Numbered from the stretch's first letter, positions 34,291-44,412 are shown. The stretch is DNA of 64,000 bases from Lamellibrachia satsuma (GCA_033239005.1 BSQZ01000050.1:4002501-4066500), one strand, 5' to 3'. Numbers and translations: made by a program. Notes: generated from the sequence alone by a model not told the origin.

Positions 34291-35125
34291 GCTTTGATTT
34301 ACCATGCTATAATGTAGTGGCGCAACAGGTTGCATACGAAACAAATAAAATATTTAAGCCCAAAGGGGCGTGGAAACCCCCCTAAATACTCCATTGACAA
34401 GACCCAACTCAACTCGGCTCAACTCGTCACGTCTTACCAAATCGTAGACAGTCGTGAAGTGTACGCGTGTTTGCGACTATAATTAATCACGATTCCCCCG
34501 TTTTAAGGTAGGCGCCTACTGTGAAATGAAAGTAATAAGAATTGAAAAAAAGTTGTTTGGAATCCATGAGGAACAAAAGTTGGGGGTCCCGTGCAAATTA
34601 TTTTAATATCTGATATAGTAACAGCTACGTCAGAAGCAAAATAAAAAAAAATACTGTGTACTTATCAAAACCAGTAATTAGCAGTCTATTTGTTTACTAT
34701 TCAAATATAATACTTGCATAAATATTGCAACTAGATATGTTCTTATTGTGTAAACATAATATGTAAAAAAAAATGCAAAACCATATTTTAGCTCAATTTC
34801 AACAATATTCAATCTCCATCCTCGACTGAATTAGCCTTAATCTTAAGTCCGGTTCGTTGAAGTCCAAATGTGTAGTATGTGAATAGCTTAAGTAATATCA
34901 GCAGTCGGATTATTAAAACAAACGCCTATGTTTGTACAGATCATCGAAATAATTGACTTCAGTCATTAGATCTGGTAAGGCTCAAATAGTGGATATCCAA
35001 AAACACTTTAAACATTTCGAAACGGATCCGTCTTCGTGCCAATCACATGACAAAGTTACGGAATTTCAGCAAGGGTTTTCAGCGTTTCCATTTTCACTTG
35101 ATGTTTGACCAAACATTAAGTAATG
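34291..35125. other. AT-rich stretch, no gene recognised
   Basis: Nothing recognisable apart from CAACTCAACTCGGCTCAACT near 34,407. Confidence 0.4.
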
Positions 35126-35245
35126 TAATAGTTTGTCTGATGATTAAAAAAACACACATTCAACAGTTGCAAAAACGAGCTAGCATGTTGCAGTGGATTT
35201 TAGTTAGTTTTGATGTTTTGCTAAATGAATTTAAAATGGGTCTAG
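35126..35245 (+). pseudogene. Possible LINE RT C-terminal scrap
   Basis: A plus frame reads KKTHIQQLQKRASMLQWILV, then SFDVLLNEFKMG. This resembles the connection block of Rex1/CR1-like reverse transcriptases (K.HI.QLQKRAARII......LF.EL.WM). Only about 40 residues align, so this is a lead and not a firm call. Confidence 0.4.
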
Positions 35246-35318
35246 CGAAAGGAGGTCCTCGCCTATGAGGTTGGCCAAACTGTTCACTTATTATACATCT
35301 ATGACACAGCAAAACAGG

Positions 35319-35392
35319 TGTATATGTATAAATATATGTATAAATATATGTATAAATATATGTATAAATATATGTATAAATATATGTATCTG
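35319..35392. repeat. 12-bp (ATGTATAAATAT)n repeat
   Basis: About six units in tandem. Confidence 0.92.
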
Positions 35393-36140
35393 TATAAGAA
35401 GGCAACACAAGTTGCGGTCCCATTTTTAGTCCAGTCGGAGAACAAGAGACTTATTGTGTTTCGCGGAAGAAGTGGCTGACCTTTGGAAGGAAGAGACAGA
35501 AGATGAGCATCGTTATGCTAAGGGCAGCATAGCCGACATTAATCTGCTTGTTGGGCTGTATTTCTAAGCGGCGTATCAACATTGGAGATGTGTGTGGCAA
35601 ATGCCGCGTGAATTACAGCCAAGCATCGGTGTCTAGCTGTCAGTCGTAATCAGCACACGAATGCATGTTTGACCGGGTCCGTCTTGAGTGGCTCCAGCCA
35701 CTTCGGGTGCACCATAGGTTGAACGATGCGGAAAGAAGATGCTGGCTGACCGGGTTCAACGATGCGGAACGACGATGCTGGTAGACCGATGGGTGCAACG
35801 ACAGGCGAACAATGACAACGTGTCCTACTTCATTCGTGCACTGAATGAACTACATCTCAACTAGTTACAGAAGATAAAGAGTCCGCCAGTATAAAACGCT
35901 GAAAATGTGGATTTACTGTATTAGAGACAGTGCGACCAAGATGAGACGAAATATATCGTGTTAAATATTTATGAAGATAATTATGTAAATAGTTACTTCA
36001 AACTAACCACATGTACAAACACTATTCGTAGTCAAAATAGAGGGTAGATTGAATTTAAGTATGCACTCATTTTCAAAGAGGACAACACATTCAATCCTCT
36101 TCTCTCCCACTGGAGCATAAGGTACTAAAACAACAAGTTA
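35393..36140. other. Unassigned; 35-bp tandem duplication inside
   Basis: GTTGAACGATGCGGAAAGAA and GTTCAACGATGCGGAACGAC (about 35,719 and 35,755) are tandem copies of a ~36-bp unit. No recognised gene. Confidence 0.4.
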
Positions 36141-36144
36141 CTAA

Positions 36145-36265
36145 AGCCAGTCTTGGGCGAGTCAGCCTAGTTCGACCCAGGTCTTCTCAGCCATCTTCAT
36201 CTGTTCATTAACAATCCTTCTCCAATTGCCCGTTGATCTGCCTCTTCTTCGTCTTCTTTCTGTGC
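36145..36265 (-). pseudogene. LINE C-terminal tail fragment
   Basis: The minus strand reads RRRRGRSTGNWRRIVNEQMK and then WVELG. This is the basic tail (RKRGRP..TWRR......) found at the end of RTE-like and related non-LTR elements, homologous in position to GGRRRGRQKKRWEDNI of the element at 38.1-41.0 kb. Only about 35 residues remain; no RT core nearby. Confidence 0.6.
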
Positions 36266-37100
36266 AAACACATTTTAGCAAACAAATCTGACCACACACA
36301 TGGGAACACAAGGGAAAAACGATCCATTAACATAGACTACACTATCATAGTATCAGTCAGACTTTGTGTCCATTGAACACAGAACAAAGCGGGTAATAGT
36401 AATATAATAGTAATCTCTGCTGCATTGTTCATGTCATTCCAAACAACAATTAATGAACTCCCCAGGAGTGCTATTCAACCACTTTTGACAACAACGAGAG
36501 ATTAATCATGTAAGACATGTTGCCACATAATATTGCAATGCATCAACCAGAATTTATATAACGACGCAGGTTAACCGATATATTGGGAGGGATGGTGGGA
36601 ATAAAAAAATTCTCTCAAAGTCAGGATCAATTTATAGCTGGTGATCCATTGGCGCAATCTTTTCAGCCAGAAGACCAAACAATTATTTTTGTGTGCCTGC
36701 GCCGCCCTTTATCTGTTTGTGTGAGAAACACAACTACCATGCAGGGTGAGAAATGGGCAATCTGTCCAATTTATTTTCAAGGATTGTCACTGTGCACACG
36801 GACTTGAACATACTGCGTCTACAGCAGTGTGCACAGTCAGGAAGTACATCATAGTAACAATGAATGTACACAAGCTGGTACATGCCACTAATTATTATAA
36901 ATAACGTTAGCAAACAGTCAAGACTGGTTTGAAAGATAAAATTAACCAAAAAACCCTTGTTGCTACTCAACAAGGTTCCAGCACATGAAATACAAGGGAA
37001 AAATATCCACAAATACAAATTGCACAAGCATGGTACCAGCGATACTATTTACAATTCAATAAACAAAAAAACGGGAGGAGTAATCCCCCCGGCCCCACCC
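36266..37100. other. Probable 3' flank of the YR retroelement
   Basis: No coding motif. It contains TTCTCTCAAAGTCAGGATCA at about 36,609 and TTTCAAAGAGGACAA at about 36,071 (just outside), each with a near-identical, same-orientation match on the far side of the retroelement (about 43,720 and 44,067). Confidence 0.4.
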
Positions 37101-37104
37101 ACGT

Positions 37105-37910
37105 GCTGGAGATTGATTCTACCCGGAGTGCCAGCGCCCCGTGGCTTTAATGTGTACAGGAGAGAAACCTGACTTTGCCGTCCAAGTGGCTGCATCTATT
37201 CGGATACTGTGCGGTGAGATTTTCTAACCAAGTCTGTGTGCATAACGACTGCCTTGAGATGACTCAGAAATGCAGTTTTCTGAACTGGCAACTTATTTGC
37301 ACAGCGGAAAAGAGGGCCTTGGTCGTGTCCCATCAGCTTGATATAGTATAACATCCTACGGTAAGGACAAGCCCTTCTGCATGTGGGAAGAACACCCGGG
37401 TTGAAAGGACGACCAGCACTGTGGTTGTATGAACGGAAAACGAGACGTAATTTAGAGGGTTTGATGCGGCACAATACAGTGGTGTTAGAAGAGCATTTTG
37501 AGAGGAAAAGGATGGCGCTGGTCAATCTGAAGATGTGTGCGCGCCATTTCCTTGATAGTCTTCCAAGTAGTCAGATGTGGGGTTTGGATAACGACATGCT
37601 TTGTGTCGTTCCGCAATGGCAGATAGGCAGGTTCTAATGGTACTGGGTGCCTTTTGAGGTGTTACACAGTTGTGTTCGTACCGGCTGGCACTGCTCGCAG
37701 CAAAGGTATCATCCATGGTCTTCAGGGCGCTGTGTGCCAGTGAAGTCAATGAGTGGGATCCAGTGTTGGTTGGTCCTCCAGGCTGAGCTGAATCACGCAA
37801 GCGCGGGATAAAATCCTCAACAATAGTTTTTTTACCCAGGATGCGCGTGGCATGAAAGCAAATATTATATGACAGACAAGTAACAATCAGTTGGCGGACC
37901 AAACACATTA
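37105..37910 (-). pseudogene. Tyrosine recombinase of the YR retroelement
   Basis: Two overlapping minus frames. The first (37,908-37,522) holds the N-terminal core-binding domain: LKTMDDTFAASSASRYEHNC and STIRTCLSAIAERHK followed by PNPTSDYLEDYQG, as in retroelement recombinases (SLA.STR..Y; PSTI..YLSAI...HK; PDPT). The second (37,525-37,196) gives the catalytic-domain blocks ACPYRRMLYYIKLMGHDQGP and LFRCANKLPVQKTAFLSHLK. Past a stop, DAATWTAKSGFSPVHIKATG and RWHSG match the IGAAT.A...G.....I..LGRW segment. The box II arginine region is corrupted (SHRTVSE, stop) and the tyrosine nucleophile is not found. It would cut and rejoin circular cDNA at the target in a live element. Confidence 0.8.
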
Positions 37911-37914
37911 GCTG

Positions 37915-38125
37915 TCGGCCTGTTGATCACCGCCACATATGCGGTATTGTCTGAAAAGAATAAGACTCGTTGGTTAGTCAATACTGGCCCTCAGCGCATG
38001 ACGGCCAGTACGGTTGGCATTATTCTTTTTATTGAGATGCGTTCTGAGTGCCATGAAGGGGAAAGCTGCCCAGTAACCACGAATCACCCATGGCAACACC
38101 CCGTGCAAACCCACTTGCATCAGTT
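37915..38125 (-). pseudogene. RNase H domain remnant of the YR retroelement
   Basis: The minus strand from 38,125 reads LRLTTDASGFARGVAMGDSW with the first catalytic Asp in TDAS, then LGSFPLHGTQNAS, and in another frame VLFFSDNTAYVAVINRPTAN with the third catalytic Asp in SDNTAYV. The Glu block (H.N.LE) is degraded to LNKKN. One frameshift and a stop. The domain begins abruptly at the RTE LINE junction, so the LINE entered between RT thumb and RNase H. Confidence 0.75.
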
Positions 38126-40999
38126 GTAAGACGCAGCACATGTGATGATATCCATTTGATAGGTAAAAACATTCAAGTTAATCTGCTTGGACTCGCCGAG
38201 ATGCGATGGAAAAGCTTTGGTGAAACATCGACCGAAGAAGGACACAAGGTCTACTTCAGTGGCAAGAATGACAAACACGAACAAGGCGTTGGGTTTCTTG
38301 TTCACAAAGACATTGTGAACACTGTCATGGGTTGTCGCCCTATCTCCAGCAGGCTCATCACCATCCGCCTGAAGGCAACTCCCTTCAACATGACAGTCAT
38401 ACAAGTTTATGCCCCAACGTCTGATTATGACGACAGTGAGGTGGAAGATTTCTATGGCCAGCTGCAAGAAGTCATAGAGGAAACGCCAAAGAAAGACAGT
38501 CTTATTGTACTAGGAGACTGGAATGCAAAAGTGGGAAAGGATGCGCAGACCAACTGGCAAGACACTTGCGGACCTTTCTGCAACGCGGAAACAAATGAGA
38601 GAGGTCACAGGCTCCTCGAATTTGCAATGTACAATGAGCTGATGCTGGCTAACACATTTGGCCCACACAAAACATCTAGAAGATGGACCTGGCACAGCCC
38701 AGATGGAAAACATCACAATAAGATCGACTACATCTTGGTGAAACGGCGCTTTCACACAGGAGTGAACATTGCCAGGACACGAAGCTTTCCAGGAGCAGAT
38801 ATCGGAAGTGATCACGACTTGCTGATGACAACCTTCCACATTCGCCTGAAGAGGATCAGCAAACCAAAGCCAACAAGAATACAATTTGACATCGAGAAAC
38901 TTAAGGATCCTGATGTAGCAGAAGCATTCAAAGCAATGATAGGTGGGAAATTTGCACCACTTATCATACTGGATGACAAATATACCGACGTGAACTTGCT
39001 GACCAACACCTTCAACAAAATAGTGACAGACACAGCCAGCGAGATCCTTGGAAAACACCGTCGGACAAAGAAACCATGGGTCACAGAAGACATCCTAGAT
39101 CTTTGTGACAAAAGAAGGGAATTGAAAAGTAGAAAATGTGATCCTGAAGGTGCAGCAAAATACAGAGAAGTCAACAAGAAGATCAAACAAGATATGAGAA
39201 GAGCAAAAGATAACTGGATAGCAGAACAGTGCTGTGAAATGGAAGACAGCTTGAGCAAGAACAACAGCAAGAAGGCTTATCAAATAGTGAAAGACCTGAC
39301 ATCAGTGAAGAAAGGGAGAACTACTACTATCCAAGACAAATCAGGGAAATGCCTGACAGAAGAACAGCAGATCCTCAATCGATGGACAGAATACTGCTCA
39401 GAACTGTACAGCCACAACACCAACGGAGACCCAGTAGTACTAAACTGTCCACAGACTACTGAACAGGACGACAACCCCATTCTTCGTGAGGAAGTAGAGG
39501 CTGCAGTAAAGTCTCTGAAAAAAGGAAAGTCAGCTGGAATTGATAACATACCAGCAGAACTGGTTCAAGCTGTGGGAGAAGCCTTGATTACCACACTTAC
39601 AACAATCTGCAACAAGATCTGGCAGACAGGAGAATGGCCCACCCCATGGACTCAGTCACTGATCATCACACTTCCCAAGAAAGGTAACCTACAGATGTGC
39701 CAAAACTACAGAACAATCAGCCTCATCAGCCACCCGAGCAAAGTCATGTTGAAGATACTACTCAACAGACTCAAACCCCAGGCAGAAGAGATTATCGCTG
39801 AAGAACAAGCGGGTTTTCGAGCAGGACGGAGCACCATTGAACAGATCTTCAACCTTAGAATCCTTTGCGAGAAACACCTTCAACATCAGCAAAGCCTGTA
39901 TCATGTCTTTATAGATTTCAAGAAGGCCTTTGATAAGGTATGGCATGCGGCCCTATGGGCAACCATGAGGAAGTACAACATTGGCTCCAAGCTTGTCCGA
40001 ACCATTGAACACCTATATGACAATGCCACCAGTGCAGTAACCTTCAACAGCAGCATAGGAGACTGGTTTCGAACAACTGTTGGAGTTCGACAAGGATGCC
40101 TACTATCACCAACGCTCTTCAACATTTTTCTGGAAAGGATAATGACTGATGCTTTAGAAAACCATCAAGGCACTGTCAGCATTGGAGGCAGGACAATCAC
40201 CAACATTCGTTTTGCTGACGACATCGACGGCCTAGCAGGAGATGAACAAGAACTAGTCAATTTAGTGGAGCGCCTTGAGAAAACATCTTCATCATACGGC
40301 ATGGAGATCAGTGCCGAAAAGACCAAACTGATGACAAACAGCACACAAGGCATCAGCACAGAGGTCAAAGTTAATGGACAGAGACTTGAGGCAGTAACAA
40401 GCTTCAGGTACTTGGGATCAATTATCAGAGATGAGGGTTGCAAACCGGAGATACTTGCCAGGATTGCACAGACAACAGCAGCACTAACAAGGTTGAAACC
40501 CTTGTGGAACGACAGAAACATCACGGTCAGTTCGAAAATAAGGCTGATGCGCTCCCTTGTCATGTCCATCTTTCTGTACGCTTGTGAAACATGGACCCTT
40601 TCAGCAGATCTACAGAAGAGGATACAAGCCATGGAAATGAGATGCTTCCGGAAGATCTTGCACAAAGACCATGTTACTAACGATGCTGTCCGTAACAAGA
40701 TCAAACAAGCCATCGGACCATATGACGACCTTCTTACAACAGTTAAGAAGCGTAAACTGAAGTGGTACGGTCATGTATCACGATCATGTGGCCTAGCAAA
40801 GATTATCTTGCAAGGTACCGTAAGAGGGGGGAGACGAAGAGGTAGACAGAAGAAGAGGTGGGAAGACAACATCAAAGAGTGGACAGGAATGGAGTTCGCT
40901 GACTCCCAGAGGGCTGTAGAGAACAGGGAAACGTGGAGAGAGCTGGTTAGAAAGTCATCAATGGTGCCCCAACGATCCTTACGGGTTATGGGAAAGTGA
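38090..40999 (+). CDS. RTE-like LINE endonuclease/reverse transcriptase, open 969-codon frame
   Basis: Bifunctional protein that nicks target DNA and primes reverse transcription of its own RNA. The first ~17 codons are antisense retroelement sequence, so ATG 38,090 is not the natural start; LINE sequence begins near 38,130-38,150 and lacks the first endonuclease strand with its Asn. EEP endonuclease, residues 25-255: LLGLAEMRW (E37), QVYAPTSDY, LGDWNAKVG (D143, N145), IDYILV (D213), SDHD (240-243). RT, about 480-760: KKGNLQMCQNYRTISLISH, EEQAGFRAGRSTIEQ, FIDFKKAFDKVWH (D609), VGVRQGCLLSPTLFN, FADD (708-711), GMEISAEKTKLM. C-terminal basic tail RRRGRQKKRWEDNIKEW ends at TGA. The usual RTE-type protein is about 1,000 residues, so little is missing. 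No stop or frameshift: a young insertion. The 3' flank GTGAAGTGAAGTGA resembles a short tandem RTE tail. Confidence 0.93.
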   Translation: MATPRANPLASVVRRSTCDDIHLIGKNIQVNLLGLAEMRWKSFGETSTEEGHKVYFSGKNDKHEQGVGFLVHKDIVNTVMGCRPISSRLITIRLKATPFNMTVIQVYAPTSDYDDSEVEDFYGQLQEVIEETPKKDSLIVLGDWNAKVGKDAQTNWQDTCGPFCNAETNERGHRLLEFAMYNELMLANTFGPHKTSRRWTWHSPDGKHHNKIDYILVKRRFHTGVNIARTRSFPGADIGSDHDLLMTTFHIRLKRISKPKPTRIQFDIEKLKDPDVAEAFKAMIGGKFAPLIILDDKYTDVNLLTNTFNKIVTDTASEILGKHRRTKKPWVTEDILDLCDKRRELKSRKCDPEGAAKYREVNKKIKQDMRRAKDNWIAEQCCEMEDSLSKNNSKKAYQIVKDLTSVKKGRTTTIQDKSGKCLTEEQQILNRWTEYCSELYSHNTNGDPVVLNCPQTTEQDDNPILREEVEAAVKSLKKGKSAGIDNIPAELVQAVGEALITTLTTICNKIWQTGEWPTPWTQSLIITLPKKGNLQMCQNYRTISLISHPSKVMLKILLNRLKPQAEEIIAEEQAGFRAGRSTIEQIFNLRILCEKHLQHQQSLYHVFIDFKKAFDKVWHAALWATMRKYNIGSKLVRTIEHLYDNATSAVTFNSSIGDWFRTTVGVRQGCLLSPTLFNIFLERIMTDALENHQGTVSIGGRTITNIRFADDIDGLAGDEQELVNLVERLEKTSSSYGMEISAEKTKLMTNSTQGISTEVKVNGQRLEAVTSFRYLGSIIRDEGCKPEILARIAQTTAALTRLKPLWNDRNITVSSKIRLMRSLVMSIFLYACETWTLSADLQKRIQAMEMRCFRKILHKDHVTNDAVRNKIKQAIGPYDDLLTTVKKRKLKWYGHVSRSCGLAKIILQGTVRGGRRRGRQKKRWEDNIKEWTGMEFADSQRAVENRETWRELVRKSSMVPQRSLRVMGK

Positions 41000-41010
41000 A
41001 GTGAAGTGAG
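38130..41010 (+). mobile_element. RTE-like LINE inserted in the YR retroelement
   Basis: Slightly 5'-truncated insertion of about 2.87 kb, opposite in orientation to its host element. Left host sequence ends in the RNase H start (about 38,125); right host sequence resumes with the RT thumb (from about 41,005). The exact target duplication is unclear. Confidence 0.85.
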
Positions 41011-41930
41011 AGGTAAAAAACACAACCTATCTATCGTCAAACGAACACAATGTTTAGCTCTCTCGCAGCCTCTAGTCAGACCAATGAAGCATCTCATGAA
41101 TGCACGACCTGGCGCTATGGTACCGCATGCAAAAGTAACTAAGGAAGCCGAACAAAGATTGTATTTATTTCAAAGTGGATTTCTTTCGTTTCGCCATGCC
41201 TATCAGTTTCTGGCGAAGGGATGTTACCTTGTTCATAGGTAACGTAAGTGTTTGATTCAACGTGTCAATTCCAATACCATGAAGTGTGACTGCTGTGGAA
41301 GGGAGCACTGTCTTATACTGCCTTATAGGTAGGTTAACCATGCGGCTGAGTTCAAGAAAGCGAGACAGGTTGAAATGACATTCATATTGTGTTTTGCCTA
41401 AAAATATGAAATCATCAAGAATATGGCTCATGCTAGACACTTGAAAGTTACGCTGGCTAATCCACTGCAGGGCATGTGACAGAAGCTCAGTGGTTTGGCA
41501 TGAATTGCTATAGCCCATGGGGAGACACATGTCAAAATACTTCAGTCCCTGAAACTTGAAAACTAACAGTCTGATTCTAGGGTTGAGACAGGGATTATGC
41601 GAAATGCATATCGCAAGTCAGCTTTTGCGACGAACGTTCCATTGCCCAAAACCACACAATCATCTAACATTTGAAAGGTAACATTGGAAAATTCTGGAAG
41701 TAACCGGGAATTAACATAATTTGTTCTGGGGGAAGCTAAGGTCATGAATGAGTAAAAAAATTCGCCTGGCTCTTTTTAGGGACTTAAGCCTAAGGGAAAA
41801 TAAACCATGTATTGATGTGAAAGGCCCGCAATTCTCTGTTTAGCTTTTTCTTTTTCCAGCTAATGCTGTGCTAAGCCAATAGTATCCCAGGCAGACTTGT
41901 GCTTTTCATAGTGATATTTAGGTTGATCTG
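41005..41930 (-). pseudogene. Reverse transcriptase of the YR retroelement
   Basis: Minus strand, three frames. SAWDTIGLAQHWLEKEKAKQ region, then SPLGL/KEPGEFFYSFMTLASPR (41,760-41,700), LDDCVVLGNGTFVAKADLRY with AFRIIPVSTLESDC (family MAKADI.SAFRIIPV), then 41,530-41,165: LPMGYSNSCQTTELLSHALQ, MSHILDDFIFLGKTQYECHF with the catalytic ILDD at 41,408-41,422, LPIRQYKTVLPSTAVTLHGI, and KLIGMAKRKKSTLK. The thumb continues in another frame as SLFGFLSYF and GRAF/MRCFIGLTRGCERAKH. LPMG-S-SC-TFE..S.ALQW and SHILDDF are characteristic of DIRS/Ngaro RTs. At least three frameshifts. Interrupted just after the thumb by the RTE LINE. Confidence 0.85.
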
Positions 41931-41954
41931 ATGGGATAGTGAAAGGATGCGAAA

Positions 41955-42990
41955 ACCTTCAGTGAAACCTATAAGTAAAGTGTTGGTTAGTTTCTTGTCG
42001 TGTCCCTGCAACAGAACATACAAAAGAGTAGGCTTTACTGGTGCTGGTATAACAAGACCACTTAGCATTGATGCAGACGAAGGGACATTTCAAGTGGTTT
42101 TGGAGGGGTTTGTAGTATGTTTTGCTGTGCGAATGCATGGACCTGCAGACGAGCTGACTATGACCTTCCTTTTTTGCAAAAGGAACATCCGTGTATAAAG
42201 CGGCATTCCCGCTTAGTACATTTTCCCTTGTTAAAGGCATAACAGAAGCGGGAGGCGCGGAGACGTGTGCTTCTGGAAACACAGTCACGAAAGGGCTGCG
42301 ATGAGACAGATGTATCAGTTGCTCTAACTTTACATTTAGTTTAACGCTGGCATAGAGAGGGTAGTTAAAGACATTCCAAGAAACACCAGTCCTCTCCCTC
42401 CTGACGCGGAAACGGTATTCCAACCAAACCAATGGCCTCTTCTGAGCATGCATTGTCAGTATGTGATCCATATAGGTCATACGCTGGCCACCCTCTTCTG
42501 GATGCTTCTCAGACCTGATTGCTGCATACGTCATAAACAGACGGAGCCACTCTCCGGATGATCTACTGGAACGACTTTCCGTTTCCTATCTACGGTGGGG
42601 GAGGCCGGATCCTGTTGGGGGTCAAGGTCATAATTAGTGCGCAGAATGCGCAGAGGAAAATACTCATTGGTGTGAATACGTGTTCTTAGCCTGTCTGTAA
42701 CTTCGTCCACTAACTGAGCCCACCCCATATCAAAAGCGGTGTTACCCGATGAAGAGATTCTGTGGCGTTTTGCCTTGTGCTGATACGCTTTTCGATCTCT
42801 TCGGAAGGGGAGTCGCTGTCTGTGTATTCTGAGTCTGTTGAGTTGATGGGAAGTTGCTGGGTGATTTCAGGTGAAGGTGAGCGAGCCGGCCTTCGCTTCG
42901 AATGGCGTCGCACGGGTTGGGCTGTTGCAGCCGATCCTGCAGAGGCAGGTATCTGCTCGTCTGGCAATGGTGATGGTCCAGTCGTGACGG
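41955..42990 (-). pseudogene. gag-like region of the YR retroelement
   Basis: Minus strand. An 85-codon piece (42,967-42,710) is Ser/Pro/Thr-rich with SKRRPARSPSPEITQQ and TDSEYTDSDSPSEEIEKRIS. The next frame has LVDEVTDRLRTRIHTNEYFP followed by LRILRTN, and the 191-codon frame (42,534-41,959) has MTYMDHILTMHAQKRPLVWL then EYRFRVRRERTGVSWNVFNY. The arrangement (acidic/Ser-rich start, EYI-like block, W..YR.RFR....SW block) corresponds to the gag-like ORF of DIRS/Ngaro elements, which sits just upstream of RT, as here. The usual zinc-knuckle Cys/His cluster is degraded (KKEGHSQLVCRSMHSHSKTY). Identification rests partly on position. Confidence 0.6.
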
Positions 42991-43060
42991 GCTGTGAGCG
43001 TATTCATTAGACTCAGACCTGAAACACAAAACCCACGTGGGAAGCCTAGATTATCTTACC

Positions 43061-43720
43061 TTACAAATTAGAGAAATGTGCCGCTGGCATTGTGTTAGAA
43101 AAAAGTATTAATACAGCCACGATGTCTCTGCGTAATGAAAAACAATACGTTTTGAGGCCGTCCCCGTTTAGATGCACGCGTAGCAGAAATGGCAACATTG
43201 TGACGAAACGTTGACGCTTGACCACCGCCATGTTAACCCTGGTTTTTGCTGAGCGCGCGCATAAACGTTGCACACTCATGTTAAAGTTTTCGTGTTCTCT
43301 CACGAAAACACCCGGGTCGCCTGGAAAGCACTGGGCAAAAACGTACCGCCTGCACGCCGAACTCAGCCATGCAGCGACGAGCGAACAAAAACAGGTCACC
43401 AGCGTCCTCCCAGCGTTTATCTAGGTCACTCCAACACCGAAAATAACCAAGTGTGGGCGATGTTTTTCCAGCTTTGCAAACAACCCATTTGCAACAAGTT
43501 TTGTAATGTCAGCACCCCGTCGACCAGAGTAATTGCATTCGGCGCGTGCTGCTTTAAACACAAAATTATCCCGGTTTGTCTCGCGCACGAAACGCACCAA
43601 GCGGGGAACATAGCTATGGCCGACAAGTAAAACACTCTGCACCATACTCACCGAATTTGATGAATCCCGAATTGATACTGCGGCTGCGTCTACGTATAAC
43701 CAATATAACGATAACATGTT
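43061..43720 (-). pseudogene. SGNH-hydrolase-like ORF upstream of gag
   Basis: The minus strand gives VQSVLLVGHSYVPRLVRFVR (block I with the nucleophile Ser in GHS), then YSGRRGADITKLVANGL (Gly block II), RPHLVIFGVG (block III); after a frameshift near 43,425 SDLDKRWEDAGDLFLFARRC and EFGVQAVRFCPVLSRR; and near 43,160-43,100 RVHLNGDGLKTYCFSLRRDI, the DGVHLN..G block that carries the catalytic His. SGNH hydrolases are esterases; such domains are known in some Ngaro-group YR retroelements, where the function is unknown. Same strand as, and about 70 bp from, the gag-like region. Two or three frameshifts. It could instead be an independent host-gene fragment; linkage to the retroelement is inference. 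Confidence 0.7.
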
Positions 43721-44265
43721 CTCTCTCAAAGTCAGGAACAATTCGTAGCTGGTGATTGATGAATCAAAGTGACTTGCAAAAAAACACCTGCTCCAGCTTT
43801 CTTTCCGCATTTTTTTCCGCGCACACCACCGGCCAATAGGATGCTCTGCATACATCACATGACTAATTAACTTGTCCATGCCAGTCTAATTAAGCGCTGC
43901 AGCAATATGCCGGGGGTGCATGTTGTTATATTGCACCTTCATAGGTTTCTGCTTCAGCGACTCACAAGCACTTTACAGCCTGAAGACATTTATTTTCTGT
44001 CCATGCGGAGAACACGACCAAGCTTCTCTGTTTCACCTCTTCGACGATGGTGTTAATGCTGGTGCTTTCAAAGAGGACAATACATGATTGAAACAAATGA
44101 ACTGCTGCTGCGAATTCTGGCAAGCTAAATAGGCCCATATGTTTAAAAACAAAATCCACACCTCTGACAGAGACGGCCGACACATTAACGAATATTGTTT
44201 ACTCTCGATAAGCCGATGGCTTCCCTATCCATTCGCCATCTGGAGCTTGTTGCATCGAATAGCAT
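43721..44265. other. Probable 5' flank of the YR retroelement
   Basis: No conserved coding motif. It includes the right-hand copies of two short direct repeats also seen at 36.07 and 36.61 kb. The minus frames at 43,879 and 44,183 have no recognised domain apart from the hydrolase. Confidence 0.35.
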
Positions 44266-44267
44266 CT

Positions 44268-44412
44268 TGTTAAATGAAATCTGTATACAGCTTTATCTAT
44301 CTCGGCTGCTGGATCGACACTAACGGATCCCGTCTCGATGACATGGCCCGGGGCATTGAGTTGTCTGTCGTGAACTGGACGGCCAACAACACCATCCTAG
44401 GCATTGCCACGA
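44268..44412 (+). pseudogene. RTE-like LINE RT fragment (5' piece of split element)
   Basis: The plus strand reads SVYSFIYLGCWIDTNGSRLD and DMARGIELSVVNWTANN, matching the post-palm RT block F.YLGS.I...G....EI..RI..A that follows FADD by about 70 residues in RTE-like LINEs. It ends where the 29-bp array begins. The expected next segment (CETWT block) is found 3.2 kb away at 47,655, in the same orientation. Confidence 0.7.

Larger units (their letters stand above)
37105..43720 (-). mobile_element. DIRS/Ngaro-type tyrosine-recombinase retroelement, split by an RTE LINE
   Basis: On the minus strand, from high to low coordinate: SGNH hydrolase (43,720-43,061), gag-like region (42,990-41,955), RT (41,930-41,005), [RTE insertion], RNase H (38,125-37,915), tyrosine recombinase (37,910-37,105). 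RT of this type followed by RNase H and a tyrosine recombinase instead of a DDE integrase defines the DIRS-order retroelements. Every domain carries frameshifts, so the copy is dead. The terminal structure could not be resolved, so DIRS-like versus Ngaro-like placement is open; the presence of a hydrolase and the position of the recombinase downstream of RNase H favour a Ngaro-like relative. I do not see a DAM-like methyltransferase. Confidence 0.8.

Noticed and set aside
33529..34317. Open frames of 140-219 codons rich in Gly/Gln/Lys or Pro/Leu
   Set aside because: Translation of the 12-bp GGGGAGGCCAAA array; open on both strands in several frames.
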